Source: Nemopilema nomurai
Taxonomy: Eukaryota; Cnidaria; Scyphozoa; Rhizostomeae; Rhizostomatidae
DNA length: 64,000 bases
Reading direction: 5' to 3'
Assembly (NCBI GenBank): GCA_003864495.1
Contig: ML133460.1
Location: 1,394,492-1,458,491, forward strand
This document shows positions 38,295 through 49,459 of this stretch, piece by piece. Both the position numbers and the translations under genes were made by a program. Within the stretch, counting starts at the first letter, position 1. Each line of letters starts with the position of its first letter. Under the pieces are notes generated by a model. It ran no database searches. It saw only the letters and a list, made by a program, of their open reading frames with translations, and was not told where the DNA came from.

Positions 38295-38679
38295 TACACG
38301 CTTTTTTATAAGGAACCTACCACAAGGCCTAGTTCCAAAAGTTCCTTATTCGTAGACCTCAAGTCATCAGATTTTGGTACCAAAAGTTCCTTAATTTTCA
38401 TTGCACATCAATAAGCCTTAACACTTAATAGAGAGAGGGGCGAGATAGACTATGCAGAAACTACTCAATAAAGCACTTGACACACGAATAGCAAACAATC
38501 TATGCGAGTATTGGCTGCAAATTAATGGAACCGGCTTTTTAGCTCTTGATGCTTGCAGTTATAAAAAAATTTCTAATCGAAAGTCCTTAGGATTTCTTTT
38601 TTAGTAGTATAAGTTCTTTATATATTTCGGCCTTCTACTAGTAGGTTCCTTATAAAGTGGTTCCTTATAAAAAAGCGTA
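38295..38679. mobile_element. Inverted-repeat element (copy 2, short form)
   Basis: Begins TACACGCTTTTTTATAAGGA and ends CCTTATAAAAAAGCGTA, in the same orientation as copy 1. It keeps both arms (AAGGCCTAGTTCC on the left; GCGAGTATTGGCTGCAA and TTTCGGCCTTCTAC on the right) but lacks most of the interior of copy 1. No coding capacity. Flanked by TA. Confidence 0.85.
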
Positions 38680-39400
38680 TTTACAAACTGCACCACTATT
38701 GCCATAAAAAATTGCAGGGAAAAATTCCTCAGATAAAAATCGGTTCCAGAATGAATGTCCATAGTAAGGAACTCGTTCAAAATTGTTTTGTTTTCAATGT
38801 ACAAACACCATAAAATCTCGGTTTTACCTTTATTGACATAGGTATCTTTCATGTCAGTGTATTTCGACAGGAGAGGTCTGTTTATGTTGGAAATTTGTAA
38901 TTCTTGGTTGAAAACCAGCCGCTTTGTTTTATGACTTGGCCCGCTTATACAAACAGTTATATTTACCGAAACAAAAGAGGGATTTTAAGAGTATCAGTGT
39001 AACCCTGATCTCTTCGTTGTTGGACGAACAATTGAGATGTGGAAGGGAAGCTGTAAGTAGCTTTGTTGTGCGTTGATGAAACGTTTGGTATCAAACCAGA
39101 TGAAATTAGCTTATTGATTGTTTGTGATATGAATATAGAACACACAAATCTATAAATAACACGCTTTACCACAAGAGCACAAAATAGGTGCGACTGACCG
39201 TGATTGTAAGAGGGCGGTACTGTGAAAATTTGATTTACAACGATGTCTTTATTCGAACCATTGTCAAGTCTGAGTTTATACTGATAATGTGTATAAGGTT
39301 TGCGAAACCTACAAAGTTATGTTAATTAGGTTTAATAAACAACGAGGAAACTAGTGCTAGTTTGTTGGAATGACAACGTTGCAAAACATTTTAAACTGAC

Positions 39401-39758
39401 CTTGCTCTTTTCCTCCACTTCCAGTACGATTGGTGTTGTGGGACTCTGTGGCACAGGTGCGAATGCTGGTGCCAGTTTCTGGGACAAATCCTGTGCTGAG
39501 CGTGCCCTAATGGGTGTGAAATTGAATGACACCTTAGCCGAGGACGCGTCAGCTACATCGCCGTTACTAAGTCTGTGTCCATCCATTGTTTGGAATTGTG
39601 TTACCGTGAATTTATCAGCGACGCAGGGTCTGCTAGTGTTTGCAAGGGCCTCGACTGAAAACGACTGCAGTGGCGAAAAAACCCTCTCTGGGGCTGTCAG
39701 ATCACAACAATCCACTGCATACTTGCATGCAGAAGAGCTCGAAGCGGTGTCATAGGTT
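39401..39758 (-). CDS. Orphan exon of an unidentified gene
   Basis: A GC-richer minus-strand frame stays open between an acceptor (CTTCTGTTTCAG before 39758) and a donor GTCAGT after 39401, for 119 codons, entering in phase 2 and leaving in phase 0. It reads TASSSSACKYAVDCCDLTAP, then EALANTSRPCVADKFTVTQF, VSFNFTPIRARSAQDLSQKL and FAPVPQSPTTPIVLEVEEKS. The composition (Ser/Pro/Ala-rich, ending acidic and charged) suggests a disordered regulatory region. I could not find partner exons whose phase fits, and I do not recognise the family. Confidence 0.5.
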
Positions 39759-40478
39759 CTGAAACAGAAGCGCGGCAAACGCAGCCGACATTGGGACCAA
39801 ACCACAGCGGCCTTTGATTTCAGTTCAGGTGGGTTGTGTTGGAATTTGTGGTTTGAATCCAGTTCTTTGTTTTGGGAACAAGTTGGCAAATCGTTGTGCA
39901 CGCACCATGCTATTGGTTAGTGAACACTGTCCTCTAATCTCACTCTTCTATTCTCTCCAGTGAATCATTACGTATGTCACCAAAATGAAACACGATTTGA
40001 ACCAGGGGAGAACTGCCTTTCTATAGAGGGTCTGTAACCATTGGAAATGGCAGTCTCTGTTCCACTGGGTTTAGTGATGCGATTCGCGCTTTCTCTGGCG
40101 ATTAGACTGTTTCGCGATAAAATAATTGCTCACTTGCAGACGTCCAGGATAAATTTAAATTCGTACTGGTTCGAAGAGAAAATGATACTGAATGACGATG
40201 TTGATGAGAAGTTTAAAAGCCTCAACTACTGCCAAAATATCCCACAGGAAAAAGAGTGTTTCAAATAATTTAAAAGGCGTGATCCAAAGAAATTTTGGGA
40301 ACGCTCTTTTGTTTTTCAAGGGTAACATTCTCATAGAACTAATTACTTATACTCAACCGACAGTAATGAGGGCAAAGGTAGACAGAACAAGTGTACCTGC
40401 CCCTTTAAATGTAGACATGCCCGTCAAAATTCTCAAAGAACTTACTATTACATAGCACCCAAAAACGCATAAACGGTA

Positions 40479-40881
40479 TACACGCTTTTTTTTATAAGGA
40501 ACCACTTTATAAGGAACCTACATGTAGAAGGCCGAAATATATAAAGAACTTATAATACTAAAAACGAAATCCCTAAGGAACTTTTCGTTTACAAAATTTT
40601 TTATAACTGCAAGAATCAAGAGCTAAAAAGCCCGTTCCATTTATTTGCAGCCAATACTCGCATAGATTGTTTGCTATCCGTGTGTCAAGTGCTTATTGAG
40701 TAGTTTCTGCATAGTATATCTCGCCCCTCTCTCTATTAAGCGTTAAGGCTTATTGATATGCAGTGAAAATTAAGGAACTTTTAAGGAACTTTTGGTACCA
40801 AAATCTGATTACATGAGGTCTACGTATAAGGAACTTTTGGAACTAGGCCTTGTGGTAGGTTCCTTATAAAAAAAGCGTGTA
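40479..40881. mobile_element. Inverted-repeat element (copy 3, short form, inverted orientation)
   Basis: Starts TACACGCTTTTTTTTATAAGG and ends AAAAAAAGCGTGTA. The arm carrying the TTTCGGCCTTCTAC-type sequence is here on the left and the AAGGCCTAGTTCC arm on the right, so it sits opposite to copies 1 and 2. It lacks the long interior of copy 1, like copy 2. Confidence 0.85.
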
Positions 40882-43694
40882 GTTTAGTAACCCATTCGTA
40901 GACCCCACTTTTCCTCATAATAAAGAAAGCCCCCAGCATCATAAGCTGTTGCGTTGAGAATTGGCAATGGAGACAACGCTAATGAACCCGAATGACACGC
41001 TCGCCTTCGTGCTTCAGTGGCCTTGCGGTTCCTTCCTTCTACAAAGACTAAGGGACTGGTACAAACACTTTATCAGATCCAAGCTATTGTTTTCATCAGA
41101 AGCTTTGATACCATTGAATTCCAATTCTAGCTTGTAAAAGACCGACAACGAAAGGGCAATTTCACAGTCTGCAAAGTTTAACTCGTTATTGAAAACCAGG
41201 GAGAAATGTTGAATGTCTATTTTGATCATCAGTGTCTCAAACTAAGGCGCAAATCCGCTCGAACTAGTGGGCAGGGAATCTAACGTGATTTTGATGGAGG
41301 GGGCGGCGTCATAACAGATTTTTAAGACTATCCGTGTGTTCTGACAGAGGGCATTTATGGCATTTTGGCCGTAGTAGGGGAGTTGTTGCTTCAGTGGTTG
41401 AAGTGGCATAATAAGCAGTTACCTCCGACCAACAATGAGTGAGAAACGATTAATAATTTGTTACTGATAAGTAGTAAGGTGGACATTTCTGCAAACACTG
41501 AATTGTCAGTGCTAGTAGATTAATTTGCAATAAAGCCTAGTAAAATAATAATGTAAAATATCAATGAAATGCTGAATGTTTGTGGATCTGAATTTTTCCT
41601 CTCGCTCCTGAGAAATTACACGAGACGTATGTATTTCTGTTCCAATTTTGGTTTTTTGTAGTCATCTTTCTCGCGCGAAAAAAACTAAAAGGGCGTTACC
41701 CCTATTTTCAGAGAGTTTAGAGGGCGTTGTTGCGAAATATTTCCGCATGTTTTTCAGCATTTGATTAGTTTGGCGTTCATTTACTTCCAACGAGCACTAT
41801 CCTCGTTTCCGTTCTCAAATATTTCCTTCGAAGCTTCGGTTCTGGTCAAAATAGAGACAGTTACCTTCAACGGAAAGGCCACAAAAGCTTATTATTCCTA
41901 ATCTTCAGCAATCAAAACGATTGCTCGCCGTCAAACAGTACAAGGCCAGTACAGTACATTGTCCGTTTCTTGACAAATAACATCTGGAGAAAGAAGCATT
42001 GTTCGATAAAAACATTTGAATTTTCCGAGTCAATGAGGACACGCATTACCAGTAATCCACCTAGCGATATTAAGCTCCTCCCAGGCGCCAGATTTGAAGC
42101 AATAAGCGAATTTTGTTTGCAAGGGTCGTGACTATCAACAAGCTATGCAGAGACCCATCACTGACGTAGCTCGCTAGTGCCATGTTGACATGACTATCCG
42201 CAGTCAAGCCCACGTTCCCAAGGATGTTCTATGCATCCCCAAACTACAGCCTTCTGATTTCGCTGGAAACACATCAGAGGTAAGTCCATACACCCCATTC
42301 CCTCTCTAAATGAGACTGAAAATTGAACAGCTCAATTTTTACTGTGACACCCATTTATAAAAGCTACGACATAAGAATTGACCAATTTTCGTAGCAACCC
42401 ATCTACAACTAAAATAATTAAAAAACGAATGCATGAATATGGCGCTTGGCTATCCTCCGCACTTGAATAATGGTACTTGCAATACGTGTGAAATGTCTCC
42501 GCTGCTGAAATTTAAAAAGATTTCCCAGTATCGTCCACAGTCCTTTGAAATAATATCAATTTTTTTCTAAATATTGCTCTTTTTGTGTGGGGACTCGACG
42601 GTGGATTTGAAAATATGAACAAAAGTCAATGTGACTGACATTCGAAAAACCTCTTTTGCCAACGGGGCTTATAATTGCATTATGGGCCAATGACAAGTAA
42701 TTCCTGGCCTATAGGGGCTATGCAAAAGTCCTAGCAAAACCCTTAGGTCTGGACAGATGAATGACCCAGCAGAATTCGTGGAACCTCTGGAGTAAAGACT
42801 AGATTATCCAATTATGGGGCTGGCAAAGGAAGCTTCAACAGAGACCACGACCGGCAGATTTAATTACGACTACATCAGAAATACAAGGTTAATTAGGATT
42901 TGTAGCAAAGATTGCAGAGACAAATGCTCAAAGCGTTGTCTAATAAATAACTACCAAAAAAACCCTATGGCTATTTTACTCAAACTAGTCCAGGAACGGG
43001 AATGAATAGAATAAATATAAAAAACTTACATTGACAAACGCTATCACTACACGCAGGAAACATATGTAGCATACAAATTTAATTCTTATATGGGAGTTTT
43101 AACATCAAGAACAATAAGATGTTATACTTAGAGCATTGATGTAGTGGAGAGAAGATATTTGATATAATATAAATAGGTTATTTTGAAACGAATTTGCGAA
43201 ATACAGAATCCTGACCTCCATCGTGGTCATAGTTGATCTTTTTGAGAAAATTGTCCGTTCACCGAAATAATAACTATTCCTTAGGCCCCTATTATTTAAA
43301 AGAAAACAGATGATGTGGTACAGATTGGAAAATACATATCGATATGCAAAGCCAATTGTCCAGGTTTTCAAAGTACAAGTTATGCGGTCTTGTTTATGTT
43401 TTCAGCAATCAGTAGCGATGATAAAGTGAAATTGAAATCTTGCCGTTGTAATGGATGAATGGCTTGAATAAACGAGGTTGCTCTGAATCTACATTTCCTT
43501 GAAATGAGACTATAAAGACGATCTCTCCTTAAAAACTCCTGTTTATTTACTTCTGCAAGTGGACTATATCTGATGGAGGCATTGTGCAAGTAGCCAAATC
43601 AGAGAAGAGAATCGAGTTTATAGAACATTAAGCACAAAATTGTTTCAGGTTCAGACAAATATCGAAAACATCGACCAATCTGAATCGAGGTTCA
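40882..43694. other. Intergenic stretch, no gene recognised
   Basis: No supported exon. A 71-codon minus frame (41014-41229) is protein-like but lacks motifs or splice context. Part of this stretch may belong to the gene of the orphan exon at 39.4-39.8 kb, whose upstream exons were not found. Confidence 0.4.
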
Positions 43695-44023
43695 ATATTC
43701 GCTGATAGAACAGAACTGTTTGCGATATCGGTCGAAATTTGAGACTATTGACTATCACCTACTATAACGAAGTTGGAGGTTTTTTTTTAATTGCAACCAT
43801 CTCATTGCAAGGGTCCATCCGCTTAAGAAGTAGCCCCTTTGAAAGGAAGAAGCCGAAGATATTCGCTGATAGAACAGAACTGTTTGCGATATTGGTCGAA
43901 ATTTGAGACTATTGACTATCACCTACTATAATGAAGTTGGAGGTTATTCTTGAATTGCAACCATCTCATTGCAAGGGTCCACCCGCTTCAGAGTTAACCC
44001 TTCTGATAGGAAGAAGCCTAAGA
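43695..44023 (+). repeat. Tandem duplication, unit about 164 bp, next to the SCLY stop
   Basis: ATATTCGCTGATAGAACAGA occurs at 43695 and again at 43859, and the two units stay collinear through GGTCGAAATTTGAGACTATT, AATTGCAACCATCTCATTGC and AGGAAGAAGCC. Differences are few (about one in ten bases, including a T-run in the first copy). The array ends about 90 bases from the SCLY stop codon, on its 3' side. Confidence 0.88.
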
Positions 44024-44114
44024 TCTCTGCTGGCAAATTGCGCTTTCAAACCACCTCGCAATTTCTACGACTTTCCGATGGCATGAGATTCTGTTGGCCA
44101 AAGTCATGAATGAA

Positions 44115-47100
44115 TCAACCCACAGCAGTAAGTTTATTCACGGCTCTTTTAAGATCCTGAACAACCAAGTCAATGTCATTCTCGGTGGTATCCCGTCCAA
44201 CGCTCAACCGAATCGCGTTTCTAGCAATCTTTTCTGGTATTCCACTGGCGGTGAGTATATGTGACGGCCTATCACCCTGGTTCGTATGGCAGGCAGCGCC
44301 AACGCTAGCCTGAAGATATTTAACAGCTGCCAATACTTTTCTGCCCTGTAAGTTATCCCCAACAATTGAGACATTACAAGTGTTTGGCAAACGTTTGCTG
44401 CACTTGAACCTACTGTTAATGAGTATGCATCCTCTAAATTCGATTTCCAACTGGTTCTCCAGGTAGTCTCTAGTCTAAAAGTGAAAACAAAGCCAAAGTT
44501 CAAAGCAAATCACAAATAATTTTGCTTCAAATCACAGCAAAGCTCATACCAGCCATGTCTACAAACAATGATAATTCTTCGCTAAACAGCAGCTAAGGAT
44601 TCAGCTTTTGAAGAATTTGATATTGTATTTTGGGTGCTAATAATTTCTTTATTATATTTATTTATTTACAATCGAATTTCTTAGGATTCTATTTCTCACC
44701 CATATGCAATAACTTTAGCAGCATGTCAATTTGCTATGGCAACTGACCTTTTCCATGTGGGTCATGTATCTTTCAAGATTCTCTGTGACTAATCTGCAGG
44801 CTTCTCCCAGGCCGGCGATCATTCCCGTGTTTTCAGTTCCAGGTCTATAGTTCCTCTCTTGACCACCACCATAAAACACTGGACAAAGGGGTGCTGAAGT
44901 TTCAGCTCCAAGCTTATGAGCAAACAAAGCACCTAAATTCAATGCAAAAATTCTCTCACTATGAAAAAGGTTCAGTATAGGAACTATAGTCTGTTTCATT
45001 AAAAAATTGTTTGTATTAGTTTTACAATGCAAAAGTCCACAATAGGATGAATAAAATGACTCTATATATGGGACTCAATAATTGTATTTGCAAGAAAAAA
45101 CAAAGGCAGTTATGCATCAACAACAGTTTTCACACAAATGACAATACAAAAATGAGAATAATTGTAAATCTTCTTTTATAGCAATATTGAACAATGCACT
45201 TATACAAACATCAACAAACTATTTTTGAAGAAAATACATCTTAGAGAAATGCATGAATCCTTTTGAGACAACAAAGCTAGTTACTGCTCTATTGGTTTTA
45301 ATGAGATCCAAATTTTGCTTACCAATTCTAGGTCCATAGAATTTATGTCCAACAATAGTTAGATAATCAACACCAAGTAAATCACAATTGACAGGTATTT
45401 TTCCAATAGCTTGTGCTGCATCCGTATGGACATAAATATGAGGGAGGTTTTCCTTATGTCGTGCTATGTTCTTTAATTTGACAGATGCTGATATTTCTTG
45501 TATTGGCTGAAAGCAAAATCAAAATTGGATACAACTAGAACATGCATATAATTATATAGAAGAGATGTGATACAGTTATTAAATCTAAATAGAATAATCA
45601 GAATATTTTAAATATCTTGAATATTGGGTATCTTGGTTTGCTATTCAATAGAGTACTTTAGTGTGACATCATAAAAAGATTCTGTAGTTCTATTTAACCA
45701 TATTATTTGATTTCAAATACCAAACATTTAACAAAATTAGTATAAATTTGTAGAAATTTGGTGGGATATGGCAAGTGAAATATTTCCCATTTGCCACTGG
45801 ATTACTGTTACAGTGGCCAGGTCCCTGAAGTTATGAGCCAAACCAAAATAGGGAGGCTTTAGAAGGAATGGGCCTGTGTGCCTATATGACAAAACGGTAG
45901 TTTACTTATCATAGCAAGCACAATATTTTTCAAGTGAGAAAGAGAGAGTGAATGTTTAGATGGATAATGGTAAGAAAATGTAAAAAACCACATAAACAGT
46001 CAACAGATTCAGGCAAGTGCCGAAATGCCTTCTAGCAGAATACCTAGAGTGTAGATGCTGCAGATTTGTAAAAGCAATAAAAAAACATTCAAGATTTGTA
46101 AAATAAGTCTGTAGCAGGGCTGTTTAAATGTTTGGAAAGATAAGGAAGTAATTAAAAAGCCCTGAAATCAATCACATTTCACACATTTGTGCCATACCTC
46201 CAAGTTGTAATTTCTCTAGAATATTAAGAGATCAGCAACTCCATGAAATGGTTAGGCCACCCAGTTCTTATCTAAATTTTCCATTAACATGCCTTAGTTA
46301 TTGTTGTAAAGGAATGACAACTATAGCATAGCATAACCTTTCAAGAACACTTATGAATATCACATTACCTAAATGCTTAAACAAAGAAATATTCGAGTGC
46401 TCTAGAAAAAAACCCAATCGATCCAGCCTTTGTAAATCACAGGTGTGGAATTTTGTCATGCCCTCTCAGAGAAAAGCTATCCTGTTCACTATTTTGACCA
46501 CTATTTCATCAACACATAATGAAATTAAAACTATTTTGAAATGAAAAACAGCATTTCAAAGAACCTGTAGAACTCCAGTTTCATTGTTTGCCAACATGAT
46601 TGTTACCAAAACAGTGTTAGACTTTATGGAGGAAGTAACATTCTTCACAAGCACTTGACCTGACTTCTGTGAAACGGGCACTTCTGTCAGTTCAATTTCT
46701 CCTGCCTCTTCCCATGACCTCAAAGCAAGAATAACGGAGTCATGCTCTATATTTGATGTGATGACGTGGGGACGTTCACGAAAGTTGTCTCGAGTCTGCC
46801 TCTTAGGTTCATCATAGGATTTTGGACAGCTTGAATGGTGTAATTTTCTGAAATTGCTAACAACTGAGTGGAATACCATATTATTTGCTTCAGTGCCTCC
46901 AGAGGTAAATACAACCTCTGAAGATGTGCCACCAATCATTCTCGCGACATGAACCCTCGCCTCATCAACAATTTTCTTGGCCATCTTTCCCTCTTTATAT
47001 GAGCTACTTGGATTGCCCCAAGCATATTTCAAAGTGGCGTAAATCGCGTCCAGAACTGATGGTTCCAGTGGGGTGGTGGCGTTGTAGTCAAGATAAACAC

Positions 47101-47209
47101 TCTCCGCGTTTGAAGACGCTGTCCTTTTGAAAGGGACTGTACCATTTCTTATAGCTTCAGTTTTAGCTTTATGTCGTTCATCATTGCAATTAGATGCAGT
47201 TCGTTTCAT
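44115..47209 (-). CDS. SCLY: Selenocysteine lyase, four coding exons
   Basis: Minus-strand exons 47209-46565, 45506-45323, 44932-44748 and 44474-44115 join with GT-AG borders and matching phases into 457 residues plus TGA; the mammalian enzyme is about 445. It is a class V aminotransferase-fold, PLP-dependent enzyme that releases selenium from L-selenocysteine, giving alanine, so that selenium can be reused for selenoprotein synthesis; it is cytosolic in mammals. Visible landmarks: [29 protein letters not shown] and [11 protein letters not shown] early on; [21 protein letters not shown] with the PLP lysine near residue 270; [30 protein letters not shown]; and [12 protein letters not shown], whose cysteine near residue 400 matches the catalytic cysteine of SCLY. 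The HTNQGD context favours SCLY over mitochondrial NFS1, as does the absence of an evident targeting presequence. The start is the first ATG, followed by a polar segment before the conserved core. Confidence 0.95.
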
Positions 47210-47557
47210 TTTAATTGCACAGGATCACTTGCTGTAGGCAATTTATTGGCAAGTGCCCTTTTTCAACTCAACGTGTCGACAAACAACAACAGCGACACGA
47301 GCAACAACAATAACAAAAAACCAAAATTTTGCATTGATAGCTCCTCCGCAACCACGGACACGAAACCAATGGCCATGTAACGGAACAAAAATTTTCTTAT
47401 CCTAAGATGGACAGAATAAAAACAATCAAATCTAGCGAAATTGAGAGCCTTCTTCTTGTAATACGACTGGCGTGGCTTTAGAACGGAAAGATCATGCGAG
47501 ATTCAGTTGAGCCTTATATAATAAATGTGAACAAGTGCTTCGTGGTACAAAACTTCA

Positions 47558-47876
47558 CAATTGCTAGAAAAAGCGGAACTAGTTTTCGCATACTTAAAAG
47601 TACTTTTTTCGTCCGGCACTCCTCAGAGTATGCAAACGTCGGAAGATAACCAAAAACTGAACGAATAAATAGCCAGATGCGGATCGAAAACACTAGAGGG
47701 TGATAAGCAGAGCGCGTGATTGGTTATAATTGACCAATCTGCGTTACTTAACATCTAACTTATTTATTCGTTCAGTTTTTGGTTATCTTCAGACGTTTGC
47801 ATACTCTGAAGAGTGTCAGACGAAAAAAAATACTTTTAATTATGCGAAAACTAGTTCCGCTTTTTCTAGCAATTGT
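47558..47876. mobile_element. Inverted-repeat element with about 115-bp arms, 5' of SCLY
   Basis: The left arm starts ACAATTGCTAGAAAAAGCGG and the right end is its reverse complement. The arms match for about 115 bases (through ACTAGTTTTCGCATA, AGAGTATGCAAACGTC and ACCAAAAACTGAACGAATAA) around a short middle with GGTGATAAGCAGAGC. No coding capacity. A 13-base direct repeat TATAATAAATGTG lies at 47517-47529 and 47876-47888; the right copy abuts the arm but the left one is 28 bases away, so it may or may not mark the true insertion boundaries. It lies about 350 bases upstream of the SCLY start codon. Confidence 0.85.
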
Positions 47877-48483
47877 ATAATAAATGTGTGTTTTGAAGTT
47901 TGAACAGTGCTATTTGAACAGTATTGGTGCATTCAAAAAGGCTTCTTAAGGATCCACGCTGAGCGCTATCCTGCCTTGGATTCCAACTAATGATCCGCAA
48001 AGACTGCTCCATGGGCTGACAAAGGTCTTTGTCTATGGTGGGAGTTGTCGAGAAGGTGGGTGTGCACAGGTTTCGATCCAGAACAGCACACAGTAATGAA
48101 ATTAAGGGCCAGGAACATGGCTTAGAACTAGCATAAACAATGCGCGCAGGGAATAAAACAGGACCAAAAGCGGCTTTCATAGCTACAAAGAATCGATGTC
48201 TAGCAAGAAAACAATTAGAAAACAATTAGAAAACAATTAGAAAACAAGGCGACGGAGATGAGACTTTCAATGAAGTATGTATCTTCTTTTTTTCAATAAA
48301 CATTTTGCAAAAAATTTACGTTTATAAATAATAAGTGACAAAAGATCCCTAAAAACACCAGATGAACGTTGGTTCATCTAATTCAATTGCTTTTGATAGA
48401 CATTTCAAGCATTTTCTCTTGGTAACGCATTCATACTGAGAATAAATTAACATGTTTACAAAGTGACGTCATACACAGATTTC
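47877..48483. other. Intergenic stretch with an 11-bp tandem repeat
   Basis: Between the inverted-repeat element and the broken receptor gene. It holds GAAAACAATTA repeated about 3.7 times at 48207-48247. No gene recognised. Confidence 0.6.
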
Positions 48484-49459
48484 CTAATAGTTTGTAACAC
48501 TCGTGGTACTTGTGAAGCGTTGCTTGATAAATCGCTTCGCCTCTCTGTTTCTGTACAAGAGCATCAAGGCGTTGATGCCGCCAAAAGAATACCCGGGAGC
48601 AAAGGACAAGTAGTACAAGAACCGTACTGTTTGAGGGGCTGCCATTTTCCGCGCGAAGGAATACCATCCAGTGACGAAGTCCATTATGACGTAGGGAATG
48701 AGGCACACGGCGTACGATATCAGAAGCAGGAAGATTGTCTTCGTAAAGTTCTTGTAGTACCTGACCCCTCCCTGCTGGGAAGCGTTGCCCAGTCTTGCAG
48801 TTGATGTACTGCTGCTTCCTTGTTTGTTATCATAATTAGCTGCAACATGCACCTTGACTCCCCAGAACAGTCGTATGTAGATGGTATAGACGGTTAGCCC
48901 CAAGATCACGTTGAATGCCATCATCGTATAATTGGGGATCTTTGACTGTGAAGAGTCGAAGAAGTACGTAGTGACTAGGCCATGTCCCACTGATACAACC
49001 AGCGCCACAATGACAAGAACGACAGACCCTGTTGGCGACAGCAATGATTCCACCAATAGCGACTCTCGAAAACGCAAAGACGGGTGCGTGTTGAAATACC
49101 TCTGTATGGCAATAATCATGAAGAGGTACCCAGAGAAATGAACATTTGTCTGGCCAAAGAACATCGTCATCATCTCAAACCAACAATTTCTTTGATGGGA
49201 GAACGAAGCAAACAAGACCGTCTGTAATGGTATGGAAATGGCGCCTGTGACCAAGTCAGACACTGACAGAAGGAGGATGAATCGATTAGCTATCGACTTG
49301 TACTGCTTTGTTTTTATCAGTGCCGTTATCAAAGCCCCGTTGCAGATTACGAGGAAGGGCGTCTCCAAACCAAAGCAAATTGCGATGACAGTCGGTCTGT
49401 GCTTTCGTCAGGATGAGTCGGCCAATTAAAGCTGTGTAGCAAAACACGAGTGGATTCAT
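48484..49459 (-). pseudogene. Rhodopsin-like GPCR broken by one frameshift
   Basis: An ATG at 49459 opens MNPLVFCYTALIGRLILT, which aligns with MACYSTAAWRLILT of the intact receptor at 59.1 kb, but the frame then loses the match. The homologous sequence resumes in another frame about 49403-49410 (KHRPTVIAICFGLETPFLVI) and stays open for about 300 codons to a TAG at 48484. Restoring register needs a single-base change in ACGAAAGC. The main frame has no upstream in-frame ATG, and its first methionines would skip TM1 and TM2. The seven-helix pattern is clear: LLLSVSDLVTGAISIP (TM2), FGQTNVHFSGYLFMIIAIQRY (TM3, IQRY in place of DRY), VSVGHGLVTTYFF (TM4), ISYAVCLIPYVIMDF (TM6) and YSFGGINALMLLY (TM7, no NPxxY). 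It may be a young pseudogene, an assembly error, or use a short unseen intron. Confidence 0.8.

Noticed and set aside
44115..47209. Reading the PLP enzyme as mitochondrial cysteine desulfurase NFS1
   Set aside because: The catalytic-cysteine context [13 protein letters not shown] and the overall length fit selenocysteine lyase better, and no targeting presequence is evident.
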